From Prostheceraeus crozeri (lineage: Eukaryota > Platyhelminthes > Polycladida > Euryleptidae), in NCBI GenBank assembly GCA_907163375.1, contig CAJQUW010004589.1:1-64000 (forward strand): 64,000 nucleotides of DNA, written 5' to 3'. How positions within the stretch are numbered: the first letter of the stretch is position 1; every line of letters begins with the position of its first letter. The position numbers and the translations under genes were made by a program. This document shows, piece by piece, positions 1 to 9,830 of the stretch. The notes under the pieces are model-generated. The model did not search any database, was not told the origin of the DNA, and was given only the letters and a program-made list of their open reading frames with translations.

Positions 1-1371
1 CTGCAGTATTCTCTTTCCAAGTGTGCCTCCTCGTAATGAGTAGTTATCGATGTCCATATATATTTACGTCTTCTTATTAGACATCTCGTGATTATAGAGC
101 ATCACTTGTGTGACCTTCAAATTACAATCAAAGCTCCGACGAACAAGTAAAATGGGATTATCTGTCAGTGATTCATAAACTGCGAATGTCATATTGAATA
201 AAAAGCAAACCAATCGGTGGTGATTGGTGACTTTCCACGATTTTAAGGTCCTACCATATTGGACAGTTCAGGAACAGTTGATTACGAAATCCGTATAAAT
301 TTCGTCGGTGATTATGAAAACATTCTCGCATCACTGTGATAAAAATAGTCATCAGTTTTCGTTTAATGAAAGTTGAGTAATTCAAGGCCGGAAATAAATC
401 ACACATGTCGCTTCATTGCTGTTATATTCTCGAATAAAGTGCAGCAGTGGTCCAAATTATTATACAGGAGGAAGTTTTAGAGAAGACAATCGAAAAATCA
501 ATGAATATAGAAAGTCACAATTTATTTGAAATTGAACATTGATGACATGCTTGTATGTGCACATGAACACTGCACAGATTCTTCCGACAATTCCTCTGCA
601 AAGCTGAGCTGGGCGTGTTACTTAGTATGTACAGCAATCAATTCATTCGGATTCTGGTGCATTTTACAATGATGAAGTGAATTGTTTACAACTTTTTCCA
701 TGGTTTTATGGAGATACACACTATCGTCGTCAATCAAGTCTACCAAAGTCACTGGCCTCCAGTACATGGTATGGGAGTTGAACGTCCCTTAGATATATCA
801 TATCATAATATAAAATTAATTTAGCAAAATTAATGTTACATCACTAGAAGTGCTGAAACATCTCAGTGTCTACAGCCATTCAGTTCATTTGATTATAAAA
901 GTATCATATATTATTTGAAAGCTATTGATCTCCTCTTGAAGATTCACTATGATCATTAGCTACATCCTTGAACGGATGTCTGCTACATGAAATTTTGTCA
1001 GAAATAGCTACTTTTCTTTAAATTAAATTCATCAAATTACTTCATCAAAATCATATGTTAGACAAATGAAACATAGATCAGTGTATAGACGAGAGAAAAT
1101 GCTTTCAGAAAAGTATTTCGGCTTATCCCCGAGACAATCATACGCGTAATTGGAGACATGATCAAAACTAATGTTACATTGCCCCATTCATTTGTTAAGA
1201 AGTTGGTAACATAATCATGATTTTCATTCAAATTCAGCTCATACCAATCTAATGCATAAGCATATGCTGCTTTCATAGATAGTGAGCCTTAGCCTATCAT
1301 CTAAAGTATAAGTACAGTACCGTAGTTATCGGTCATTATTGCTTGTTCATTTATCATTATCAAACGCAAAA
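1..1371. other. AT-rich stretch, no gene recognised
   Basis: I see no coding region, RNA gene or paired repeat here. The only reading frames are short and have no recognisable motifs. Confidence 0.5.
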
Positions 1372-1698
1372 ATGTTTATGATCATGGTTAAACGACAAAC
1401 TAAAGACATTGATTCTCTTTGGGGATATGCAATTGGTTTAAGTGAAAAACAGCTTACAACCGAAGAATTGTGTGATAGGCTGCATTTCAAGATAAACCCT
1501 CTGGTGTTGGCAAAGAGACTTTGGTGTAAAGAAATGCAAAAATGGTATTTGATCTGGACGGGAAAGAATCACGATATCTCGAAGCAACCGACGTATAATC
1601 AGACTTGTTGCAATTCACAAATTATCGTCTACAAGACAGCTTCTGTGTCTGTGGAGGCAAAGGGTTTCAGTGTGGACTGTATATTGACACTTGTGTAA
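1372..1698 (+). CDS. small unrecognised ORF
   Basis: An open frame of about 108 codons runs from an ATG at 1372. Its protein is Lys/Cys-containing and has no motif I recognise. It ends 17 bases before a clear Tc1/IS630-type transposase remnant on the same strand, so it may be a diverged upstream part of that element. It could equally be a chance ORF. No homology is claimed. Confidence 0.2.
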   Translation: MFMIMVKRQTKDIDSLWGYAIGLSEKQLTTEELCDRLHFKINPLVLAKRLWCKEMQKWYLIWTGKNHDISKQPTYNQTCCNSQIIVYKTASVSVEAKGFSVDCILTLV

Positions 1699-1714
1699 TT
1701 TCATCTTACAGAAA

Positions 1715-1940
1715 GCTAGTGGACCAGCTCACACAGCGAGTGCACTAGCATTCTTTAAGTAGCAGCCTGAAATACGATAATTTCCCTCATTTGAATCCCG
1801 TAGAGCGTGTTTGGAATTTCCTCGGTTGGAAAATCAATTGTCGTTCCACTTCCCTAAAAACAATAAAAGAACTGAAACAGTGGCTCCTGGCCAAATGCCA
1901 ATTGATGCCACGATCTTTAATAACCTATTGATAAAGAATA
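1715..1940 (+). pseudogene. IS630/Tc1-type transposase C-terminal remnant
   Basis: Two in-frame pieces match the end of the DDE domain of IS630/Tc1/mariner transposases. At 1715 the frame gives ASGPAHTASALAFF, the region just after the second catalytic Asp. From about 1773 another frame gives NFPHLNPVERVWNFLGW, the block carrying the third acidic residue. The pieces are separated by a stop and a frame change, and the N-terminal half is absent or unrecognisable. This is an old, dead DNA transposon. No terminal repeats could be paired with it. Confidence 0.65.
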
Positions 1941-2149
1941 TGAATGATCGCAGCTCATGAAGTTGTCACCCGATACTGATTGCTTATTGACTATATACAT
2001 TTTTACAATAAAAAATTCTCATAAAATGCTCTCGTATCGAGGAAGAAGCATAGTAGACTATCATAAGATAGGAAAGAGGGGTAAATTAAATTTCACATGA
2101 AAATATACCCGTATTTAACATTAATTTTGATAAAGAGTGTATATCCCAA

Positions 2150-2350
2150 AAATGTCTCACCTTTTGAATTGCTTTCTAATGTAAATAGGTGACATCGTTA
2201 TAAAATTACCAGAAGACATTGCCACTCTATATGCCATGGATAAGTTAGTTATTGAATTGAAATATATTTCTATGGATGTTATAAGTTGCATTTGCAATAG
2301 AAAGCTTTGATTTTGAAGCTAATTGTACTCAATCACTCAAGCCTACACGG
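2150..2350 (+). repeat. dispersed repeat, inverted copy near 16283-16500
   Basis: This segment matches the reverse complement of about 16283-16500. Shared blocks include CACCTTTTGAATTGCTTTC, GTGACATCGTTATAAAATT and ATATATTTCTATGGATGTT. The copies look roughly 80-85% alike by eye. It is probably a non-coding part of a mobile element of unknown family. It lies just upstream of a Tc1 remnant and could be that element's end. Confidence 0.6.
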
Positions 2351-2397
2351 TTAACGAAATAAATGCAGCAAAATTGAGTAATAAAATTAATGGAGAA

Positions 2398-3105
2398 TAA
2401 TGAAAGAAGGACTAAAGAAAAGATGGCTTATAGTAGAGACTTTTTGGCTTCCACCGATGAAGATGGCAACAGCTAAAATTGTTCAACTTATGAATCTTAG
2501 CAAAAGAATAATTTTAAGGTCGATACCGAGAGACATAGAGATATTTAGTGAATAAAAAATCTTCCACCGTTAGAAAAGAAAATCCACGGAACGCAGCAAA
2601 CTGCCCACTGCTTAGATATGTCCTGAATAACAGATTTTCATCCGCAGTAGAGTTACTGAAGATGTGCAATGAGCGATTGCCTTATAAACGGTCTTCAACG
2701 GTCTGCGCAAGGACAGTGTAAGAAAACTGAGACCGATTGTTACGAGTTGATGTTCCAGGATCAATATGACACTTTGATCTTAGTCAGTTGCAAATTCTTT
2801 CGTGAAATTCGAAAATCTAGAATACACATTAATACTTAGACTAGTTTTTTTAATACATCGTTTGCAGACTGTCGGATTCCATCTTTCGTGAAACAAAGAT
2901 CATCGTTGGCTGATCAGTTAGATTATGTTAGAATACTCAAAGGATGGAGTGGACATCAAGATCACCAGATCTTAATCTTATCGAACAGGTGTGATGGGAT
3001 CTGGTGAAGAGGAAAGTATCAAAAAGAGGTGGTATTAGCTGTTTGAATGACTTACAATCCATCGTGGTAAAAGAGATGAATGACGATTTCTCAGAGCGCA
3101 AATGA
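2398..3105 (+). pseudogene. Tc1-like transposase remnant
   Basis: The best block starts at 2944 and reads MEWTSRSPDLNLIEQV, then a stop codon, then WDLVKRKVSKRGGI. This is the SPDLNPIExxW signature around the third catalytic residue of Tc1 transposases. Upstream, around 2570-2720, the sequence RKENPRNAANCPLL and following residues resembles the helix-turn-helix region. Several stops and frame changes interrupt the ~230-codon remnant. It belongs to the same superfamily as the copy at 52210-52890 but is clearly more decayed. Confidence 0.65.
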
Positions 3106-3470
3106 TATCTTGATAAAATGCATGCAAATATTTAAACGTCAAAGAATACGAACTGTGATTAATTCATCAAGTGGTCTCGTTACCAACATCTAATAATCCT
3201 GTTGTAAAAATCACTGTTTATCATCAGCTGAATTACTTTTCTTAGCTTATGCAATATTAGAAACATTTACTACAGTATGGTAAGAGGCTTTGATATGTAT
3301 GCATTTGGTTATATTACAAGGTGACACACATTTTTGTGATTAGTATGTATAATATCCCTGATAATACGTAGAAAGTAAGCTATTAGAAATCTGGTGTCCA
3401 TAGCTTGCTTGGTTTAAGAGCTATTCAAAACAGTCGCCTGGGGGGGGGGGGTGAAACACGGACTTCTAGA
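3106..3470. other. no gene recognised; G-run near 3440
   Basis: Non-coding AT-rich sequence between the Tc1 remnant and the P-like element. It contains a G homopolymer at about 3439-3451 and nothing else I can identify. Confidence 0.4.
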
Positions 3471-3607
3471 TATCTAGCATCTGGACAGGAAACTCTTCCA
3501 CAGAAATTTTTGGAAGTAGAATTTTTAAATGTAGCGTTAGCAGGCTGACATGATTTGAATTTTTCATTCTTGACTTTTATCACTATTTGATTGCACTGAA
3601 GATCAAC

Positions 3608-4147
3608 ATGCCTAACAAATGTAATGCTCTGAATTGCAAATCTGGGTACGACTCATATGAAGCACCACCTAATATAACAGTCCATCGATTTCCTTTGAAA
3701 AATAAGAATTTTCTTCGTCGGTGGCTTACCAGAGTGTCGAGAATTGGCTTTAAACCTTCCCGTAACAGTTGCCTGTGCTCATTACATTTTCATGACAATG
3801 ACTTCATTACGTCTAGCACAGACAGTTCAAAAATTCGAAGACAGCTAAGGGGTGACGTTCCTTTGCAACGGCGGCATCTGAAACCAAACACTGTACCGTC
3901 AAAATTTCCTGATCTACCAGCTCGCTATTATACGAATCCCACGAAGCTTAGAAGTGGAAATGCATTGTCCACAGTCCGAACAGAAAAAGAAGTTCAGAGG
4001 TTGAATCAGCTTTTTCAGCAAATGTTTGTCGATTATATAATATCAAATATCGAAGAGCTTTTTGATCGCCTCGTTCATGAGCAAGCAAATTCAACAATTT
4101 TGACAATTGTACGAACTGCTGAAGAATTAATAATTGGTCAACTATAG
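3608..4147 (+). CDS. THAP-domain protein, N-terminal part of P-like transposase
   Basis: From the ATG at 3608 the protein begins MPNKCNALNCKSGY and carries a complete THAP zinc-finger signature: Cys5, Cys10, Cys57 and His60 (C-x4-C ... C-x2-H), with RRW at 37-39 and HFHDNDF at 60-66. A basic linker follows that ends in a RHLKP segment. THAP domains bind the subterminal DNA of P elements. The frame stays open for 179 codons and then stops. The remaining P-type domains follow downstream in other frames, so either a splice or decay separates them. The start at 3608 is preferred because it puts the first zinc ligand at the usual distance from the N-terminus. Confidence 0.75.
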   Translation: MPNKCNALNCKSGYDSYEAPPNITVHRFPLKNKNFLRRWLTRVSRIGFKPSRNSCLCSLHFHDNDFITSSTDSSKIRRQLRGDVPLQRRHLKPNTVPSKFPDLPARYYTNPTKLRSGNALSTVRTEKEVQRLNQLFQQMFVDYIISNIEELFDRLVHEQANSTILTIVRTAEELIIGQL

Positions 4148-4196
4148 ACATAAGAAGCACTCACTACAATTCAAATGTTGCATCATAGTGGATATC

Positions 4197-4876
4197 GAAA
4201 TGAGCGTGCGGATGTGTTTGGGTAGCGTTCGTGTTCCCACATGGCAATATTCCCACATCATCACGGACAAGATTACTTGCATTTCACAGGTAACGAACCT
4301 AATGTCATTTTTGAAACACAACTGTGACAACCGAGATTCGACTTGCATCAGAGATTCAATAATTTCAATGATACAAGAATATGTGGACAGTCTTTCCGAC
4401 TCAGATGAATCAGCTAGAGTGAAATTCTTGCTAGAGCAAATGAAATTGCCGACTTTATCTGCACATGATAGACGCTGTTCACCAGAGCTTATGATATTTG
4501 CATACATAATATTTTCACTGAGTTCTGCTACATATTCGCACTTGTGCAGGTATTGAGACATTGCAAGACATTGAGAAAAATCACAAAAAGGATTGGTGAG
4601 CAAAGTGAAGGATCCGGTCCTCATAAATACTTGAGATTGAGAACATCCAAACTGATGCATTTTGATACTAATGTGATTTTGGCAATTGACGAAATTTACA
4701 TTACGAAGCGTGTGGAGTTATCTGGTGGCAAAATTCTGGGTGTATCAAGAGACGGTGACTTAGCTCAAACAGCTTTATGTTTCATGAACTCTGTCACAGG
4801 GATGGTAGATTATATTAACAATTCATTGTTAACTGCAAGCCCCACTTACCAGACACTTTATCAGACAAATCAGTAA
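4197..4876 (+). pseudogene. P-type transposase central region
   Basis: Two overlapping frames match P-element/THAP9-type transposases. The first (to 4556) ends with RRCSPELMIFAYIIFSLS, the conserved SPELM block. The second (from about 4556) contains ILAIDEIYITKRVELSGG and then DLAQTALCFMNSVTG. This is the RNase H-like start with its first catalytic Asp in IDE. A frame change lies near 4550. Homology to the family fades after about 4820, so the rest of the catalytic domain is missing. A 33 bp piece of this end recurs at 6423-6455. Confidence 0.65.
4788..4820 (+). repeat. 33 bp direct repeat, partner at 6423-6455
   Basis: The segment beginning ACTCTGTCACAGGGATGG is repeated at 6423-6455 with one mismatch. 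The two copies bracket 1.6 kb of sequence without readable transposase. This suggests that an insertion or internal duplication split the P-like gene here. Confidence 0.7.
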
Positions 4877-6707
4877 TGTTCCTGATGCTGCACGCGCATC
4901 ATCAGACAAATTTCCTGCTTATCAGGCAATTTTTGTCTCATCGCACTCACTAATCTGTATTACTACGTTTGCTGCATATCATGCTACTTATGACTAATAT
5001 ATTCACACTTTTATCAATCATATATATATTAATAATTTTCAATTATAAGAATATCCCATACTTCAATAAAAAGTAGGGTATTTTTTATAGACCTTACTGG
5101 TCTTGATATTTGACATATTGATGCCATATTGTAATTTTATTTTAACAATGTTCTTTACAACTTTTGAGGTTATATACAAGTATTTCCTTTGAGTGGTCGT
5201 CAAGTGAGCAAATGTTAACTAAAAATGCATCAGGCTGATTCACATTAGGCCTTTATGGATGGACTGTGAGTGAGTGAGACAGAGTGCGAGCGATTGTGGG
5301 TAGGTTTCTCCAGATATAATTCGCTGGTGATGAATCGTTTCGAAGACAATATTTTTAGAAAAGCAGACAAAGAGCTTTGTCTGATATTTTGGCTGATAAT
5401 GGTTTCATATTGTCTGTTCCAAATGTCTGGTCTTTATGGCTGATAAATTCTCTATTATTTGAGTGGTTGCACTCTACAGTGTACAGATGCTTGTACATGC
5501 TTGTAAATTAGCTGTTTGCTAATTTTGTGAAAAATAGAAATTTTGATAAATTCCTACTATGTTTGCTAATTTTTTCAGAGGCCTACCAGTTTCTAGGCAA
5601 AATAATAAAATTACAAAAAACTTTTTAATTTTGTTAAATATTTATGAAATATTAGTCAAATTATCCTAAATGTCAGAACAAAACATTAATTAAATACATG
5701 TTTTCAGATAAGATCTGATATGCCATCCAAAACGCAGTGTGTTGTCAGGAGCATTAAACTTTTGATTGACATGAATCGATGAGAAATTGTCACAAAAGGC
5801 ATTGATTCACTAATATCTCTCATTGAAGACCTGTGATTCGATGCTTGGTCAAATGAGCTTGAAAATAAGTTTCAGCACGAATGTAGCAATCAGATATTGT
5901 GTTCGAAATTGTATGTTTTACTTCTATATTGCTTGTATGAATCTTGTGTATTATCTTTGTGAAAACTACTCGATACGTCATGATATGAGCCTTAAATCGA
6001 AGAAACAGTTTAAGTCGTGTGAAATTTCACTGACTCTGAGATCCTATCGAACTGTAGTAATCGCTTCGAACTTGCTCTAATCGTTCTCAGGAAACGATAG
6101 GAATTCCTGTGACGAGAATCCTATATTGGGTGCTATATTTAGAAGTCTGTATAAGGCGCTCAGAGAGTTGCTATCATTTCCCGATGTTTCACGAGTGTGT
6201 CACGAGCATGTTGCACGAGTAATCAGTTTTTAAGCCCTTAGTGTGAGCATTTTCAACTGTTTTGCGAAACAGTTTGTAAAAAAGATATTCAGATACTTCA
6301 AATCAAAAAAAAGAAAATAAGCGGAAATGTATCAAACTAAAAAGTGATTTCTTATGATTTATCATCAATACAGATGCTTTCATGAATTTTGTTTTATTTG
6401 GAGACCAATACGTGGCTTCTTTACTCTGTCACAGGGATGGTAGATTGTATTAACAGCGTAGATTATATTTAATAATGTTCAGTTAAATATAAACCCCCCG
6501 TGAAAAAGCGATCGTGACGAGGAGTTGATCATTTCAGCCTGGCACACAGGAATTTTAGTTTCCTGTCCAGATGTGATATACATGTATGTAGGAGTCCATG
6601 GGGGCATGGAGTAGGGATATCTGAAAACGATATATATAAGTAAATAAGAGAATTAAAATGGTTAAATGATACCAGAAATAGATTCAAAGAAAACTCGGAA
6701 CTTTTAC

Positions 6708-6755
6708 ATTCCCAACTGGTTTCGCTCCCTAAATTGGGAAGCTTGTCAAGGGAAT
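6708..6755 (-). ncRNA. hammerhead-ribozyme-like motif, PLE-1 left copy
   Basis: On the - strand this 48-nt segment folds as a minimal type I hammerhead. Stem I is ATTCCC/GGGAAT, the core is TTGACAA, stem II is GCTTCC/GGGAGC, then GAAA and a short stem III side ending in GTT before stem I closes. It is the inverted partner of the motif at 9018-9065 and differs mainly in the stem III/cleavage-site bases. Known PLE ends carry such minimal hammerheads. Confidence 0.55.
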
Positions 6756-6785
6756 GACTTTATTTTCAAAATTATCTATATACAC

Positions 6786-7234
6786 AATTAACAACAATGA
6801 AATTAGATAAACGATAGATCAAACTGCCATGCAAAAGATGTGCGTCTGGTTGGATTCGAACCTACGACCAAGGTGAACTAGACCTGTGCTCTAACCAACT
6901 GAGCTACGAGCCACTTACGCGACTCTGTCAGTTGGCAGGATTAAACCCTCACCACCACACATCAGTTGTCAAGGCAATAATAATCAATGAATAAATAACA
7001 CGTCACTATTGTGACCGCCGGCATAAAGGCAAGGAGCGGGGATCTATTGTCCACCAAAGCATCTTAAACCATGTAGTGAATTCAATTAACAACAATGAAA
7101 TTAGATAAACGATAGATCAAACTGCCATGCAAAAGATGTGCTGCTGGTAGGATTCGAACTAGACCTATGCTCTAACCAACTGAGCTACGAGCCACTTGCG
7201 CGACTCTGTCAGTTCGCAGGATCAAACCCTCACC
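6786..7234 (-). repeat. two tRNA-like direct repeats, about 295 bp apart
   Basis: Two similar units lie at about 6786-6963 and 7083-7234. Each holds, on the - strand, a tRNA-like head: A-box-like TAGCTCAGTTGGTTAGAGC and, in the first copy, B-box-like GGTTCGAATCC (complement near 6850). The first copy can form D and T arms and a 7-base loop CTAGTTC, suggesting a Thr(AGT)-like origin. The stems are imperfect and no acceptor stem closes. The second unit lacks about 16 bases between the loops. This looks like a tRNA-derived SINE head or a PLE-associated tRNA relic, not a working tRNA. Confidence 0.55.
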
Positions 7235-7346
7235 ACCACAAATAAGATATCAAACTGAAAATTCAAAATCAATAGTCATTTAATGACGAGTTTTCTTTGG
7301 GTCTATTTTTGGTATCATTTAACCATTTCAATTCTCTTATTTGCTT

Positions 7347-7358
7347 GTATATATATAT

Positions 7359-7407
<49 letters not shown>

Positions 7408-7515
7408 TATATGAAATATATAAAATATATTTCATAATGTACGAATATATTAATATATTCAATAATATAATATATATAATATATTATATGAATATAATAA
7501 TATAAAATTTCATAT
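7347..7515. repeat. (AT)n-rich microsatellite
   Basis: Nearly pure alternating AT from 7347 to about 7405, followed by degenerate ATATTAATA-type sequence to about 7515. It separates the PLE-1 terminal copy from its reverse transcriptase. Confidence 0.9.
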
Positions 7516-7517
7516 AA

Positions 7518-8574
7518 ATAGATGAAATCCTTAAACCTTTGTTACATCATCTTCCAAGTTACTGTAGAGATACTTTTCATTTCCTGGATAAATTATCTGG
7601 CTTCAACACAGAAAATATTAAAGACATAATTCCAGTCTCCTTCGACGTGGTTTCCTTATACACCAGTATTCCTAATTCCTTAGGCTTGGAATCCATCAAT
7701 TTTTGGTTAGGGTCTGAAGTTGGTAGAGAAATAATCCCTAAGCGATTTTCAATCGAATTTCTAATGGGTGCTATAAAAATTGTACTGGAAAGTAACTGCT
7801 TCACGTTCGAGGAAAACACCTACCTTCAAGTAGCAGGTACCGCCATGGGTACACGAAAACATTTCTACGTACATAACTGGCAATTGGGTACGCTATATTG
7901 ATGATTGTTTTATTTTATGGAACAAAAATCACGGGAACAAAAATGAATTTCATAATCTTTTGAATAAGTTGAATGAAAATATTAAATTTACCGTTGAATA
8001 TAATCATCAATCTTTGAATTTTTTGGTTGTCCATATTTACAGGAGTTTGAATAAATTTGAAACAGACATTTTTCATAAAATAACGGATAGTCGCAGCTAT
8101 GTTTCTTTCGATTCAGGGCATCCCCGCCATATCTTATCTAATATACCCTATACTCTTGCTACAAGAATTTATAGGATTGTTTCAAATAAGAATAGTCAGA
8201 TGAAACAGCTAATTGAGCTAAAAGATATTTTACTAAAATTGAAGTACCCCGAAAAACTGATTGATAATAAATTTAATGCAGCTAGAAATAATCTTAATTA
8301 AAAGTATAATAGTTTAGAAGACAAAAACAAACTTACCTCGTCAACCGATAATGTGATCACATTCGTGAGTACCTACAACCGTAATAACCCTGACGGGTAC
8401 AATAGGATTATTTTACCAGCCTTCAATAGCTTTAACCTAATGGACCCCTTTAGACAAAGCAAAGTCATTAGATCGTATAGGCAGCCTAAATCTTTATTAA
8501 GCCTCTTGAGTAATAGCAACAGACGGAATTGTCGGTATCTTCAAGTGCGAAGAGCCAAGATGTTGCTGCTGTAA
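7518..8574 (+). pseudogene. PLE-1 reverse transcriptase, fossil
   Basis: The pieces carry the PLE reverse-transcriptase blocks in order. FDVVSLYTSIPN (motif with the first catalytic Asp) lies near 7650, YLQVAGTAMGT near 7835, RYIDDCFILW (YxDD box) near 7890, and the thumb region with RSYVSFDSGHPRH follows. The reading frame is interrupted a few times, so no working protein is expected. An endonuclease domain follows on the same strand, the usual PLE order. Confidence 0.8.
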
Positions 8575-8950
8575 GACGTTAGTTGTCGGAAAAAATATTC
8601 CTATCAGAGTTGGAAATATTGAAAAGATCTTTAACGTGAACTATAATCTTACTTGCACTTCCAAAAATGTCATTTATTTCATCGGGTTTTTGGGCTGTAA
8701 AAATATCTACGTTGGTCAGACACGTGATATTTTTGGAATTAGACTAACTGTTCATAGACAGCAAATGTTTCATCCTGAATATAGCATTCTGAACGCTAGT
8801 AAGCATATTATGAGGTGTGCTAAAAATCTAGCATCTAAATTTGAAGCTGCTCCTCTATTCCAAATGTCACCTCCAAGCACTAAGATTGACAGGAAATCTA
8901 TGGAGCGCTGCATCATAGCTTTACTGAAGCCAACCCTCAATGACTATTGA
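8530..8950 (+). pseudogene. PLE-1 GIY-YIG endonuclease
   Basis: The segment contains the Cys-rich PLE linker (near 8545-8575), then NVIYFI and NIYVGQTRDIFGIRL. These are the GIY-YIG motif and the following Arg-bearing helix. Next come LTVHRQQM and a C-terminal KPTLNDY. GIY-YIG enzymes nick the target DNA for PLE insertion. The main frame (about 8636-8950) is open and ends with a normal stop 50-190 bases before the element's 3' end. Confidence 0.8.
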
Positions 8951-9017
8951 TTTTGAATTTCAGTTTGATATCTTATTCTTATTAGTGTATATAGATGATT
9001 TTGAATATAATAAATTC

Positions 9018-9065
9018 ATTCCCTTGACAAGCTTCCCAAGTTAGGGAGCGAAACCGGTCGGGAAT
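9018..9065 (+). ncRNA. hammerhead-ribozyme-like motif, PLE-1 3' end
   Basis: The parts lie in hammerhead order: stem I ATTCCC (9018-9023) with GGGAAT (9060-9065); core TTGACAA (9024-9030); stem II GCTTCC (9031-9036) with GGGAGC (9044-9049); GAAA (9050-9053); CCGG; and the cleavage triplet GTC (9057-9059). The usual core pair C3-G8 is replaced by U3-A8, a compensated pair. The self-complementary ACCGGT could form stem III between two molecules, as in dimeric minimal hammerheads. Activity is not shown by sequence. Confidence 0.6.
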
Positions 9066-9149
9066 ATGAGATTTTTGAGTTTTCTTTGGGTCGATTTTGG
9101 TATTATTTAACCATTTTAATTGCCTTTTTTACTTATATATGTATATGTA

Positions 9150-9830
9150 CAATGAAAATAAATGAAGATAAAATGGTTGCTAAATAATTATACACAACTC
9201 AGGAAAAACTAAGATCTGGATTCCCGACCGCTTTCACCTCTTTGAAGCTATGTCATGGAATGAACTTAATGCACAGCTTTATATTCAAATAAACACAGTT
9301 TCTGGAAAACTACTAGAGAGGAATTATCACACAGAAGTAGCCAAAATCAGAATTGTAATGATTAGTTAAGTTTCGGCTGAAGCATAGATATAAGCATCTT
9401 CTCTTTGTTCTCTCGACCAATTCTTGTGGCTGATAGTGACATCTTATAAATAGGTGCAGCTTCAAAATTATTATGTAAAGATGTAGTAGCTGCGCAACTT
9501 ATTAAATGACGTGTATTGAGGTCTAAACATCTGTTGTCTATGTACTGTAAGTCTTTTCTTGAAACTGCCTCCAATATGCCCTATGTAATAATCTTGACAA
9601 TTCTTACATCGAATGACATACACGACATTACTGGAGTAGCAGTTAAGATTTGAATTAACAGTAAAACATTTAATTACACCATTGACATCAAATTCTATTG
9701 TTTTGCCTACTATCATCGTTCACAACATGCACATCTGGGTTCACCACACCTACTGACACCATTAATAGTCTTTCTATTGTTCTGACAAAAAGAGTTCTAA
9801 GGAGAGATTTCAGTTGCTTGAACACACGTT
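9150..9830 (-). mobile_element. second Penelope-like element (PLE-2), 5'-truncated
   Basis: A - strand PLE fragment consists of the endonuclease region (9362-9800) and a 3' end (9150-9360). It faces PLE-1 tail to tail. Its 3' end carries a more degenerate hammerhead-like motif at about 9219-9264 (GTC before GGGAAT, GAAA, a short stem II). Its upstream edge abuts the LINE that starts near 9831. It is a fossil with a small number of breaks and no RT part here. Confidence 0.65.
9362..9800 (-). pseudogene. PLE-2 GIY-YIG endonuclease, fossil
   Basis: Read on the - strand, it gives the Cys-rich linker RCGEPRCACC, then VNSNLNCYSSNVVYVIRC and DYYIGHIGGSFKKRLTVH (GIY-YIG with the conserved Arg), and ends in MLQPKLN. 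The motif LTVHRQQMF is identical to that of PLE-1, so the two copies belong to related lineages. The frame is broken. The C-terminal end lies at 9362. Confidence 0.75.

Larger units (their letters stand above)
3479..6572 (+). mobile_element. P-element-like transposon (THAP type), decayed
   Basis: A THAP-domain ORF is followed by pieces of a P-type transposase. All lie between a perfect 16 bp inverted repeat, ATCTGGACAGGAAACT at 3479-3494 and its complement at 6557-6572. The 3.1 kb span is close to the usual 3 kb of P elements. The inverted repeats may be subterminal, because I could not prove the outermost ends or a target duplication. The second half (4880-6550) has no readable transposase. 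It holds short recurring 'cagacaa' motifs and a duplicated 33 bp piece of the transposase. Confidence 0.55.
6640..9140 (+). mobile_element. Penelope-like element (PLE-1) with inverted terminal copy
   Basis: A Penelope-like retroelement in + orientation has a reverse transcriptase followed by a GIY-YIG endonuclease and a 3' terminal segment (9000-9140). An inverted copy of that terminal segment sits upstream at about 6640-6780. A short direct copy of the terminal part (from about 7272) lies next to an inverted piece of the 3' end (7240-7270). Such partial inverted and direct terminal copies are typical of PLEs. The element is broken by a handful of changes and looks old. Both terminal copies carry a hammerhead-ribozyme-like motif. 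Confidence 0.75.

Noticed and set aside
4850-5460. Recurring cagacaa/ttgtctg words as terminal repeats of a nested element
   Set aside because: Matches are short and irregular, and no pair of ends or duplication could be fixed.
6846-6918. A functional tRNA-Thr gene on the - strand
   Set aside because: The acceptor stem does not close, the T-stem has a mismatch, and a second damaged copy lies 295 bp away, so it is a repeat.
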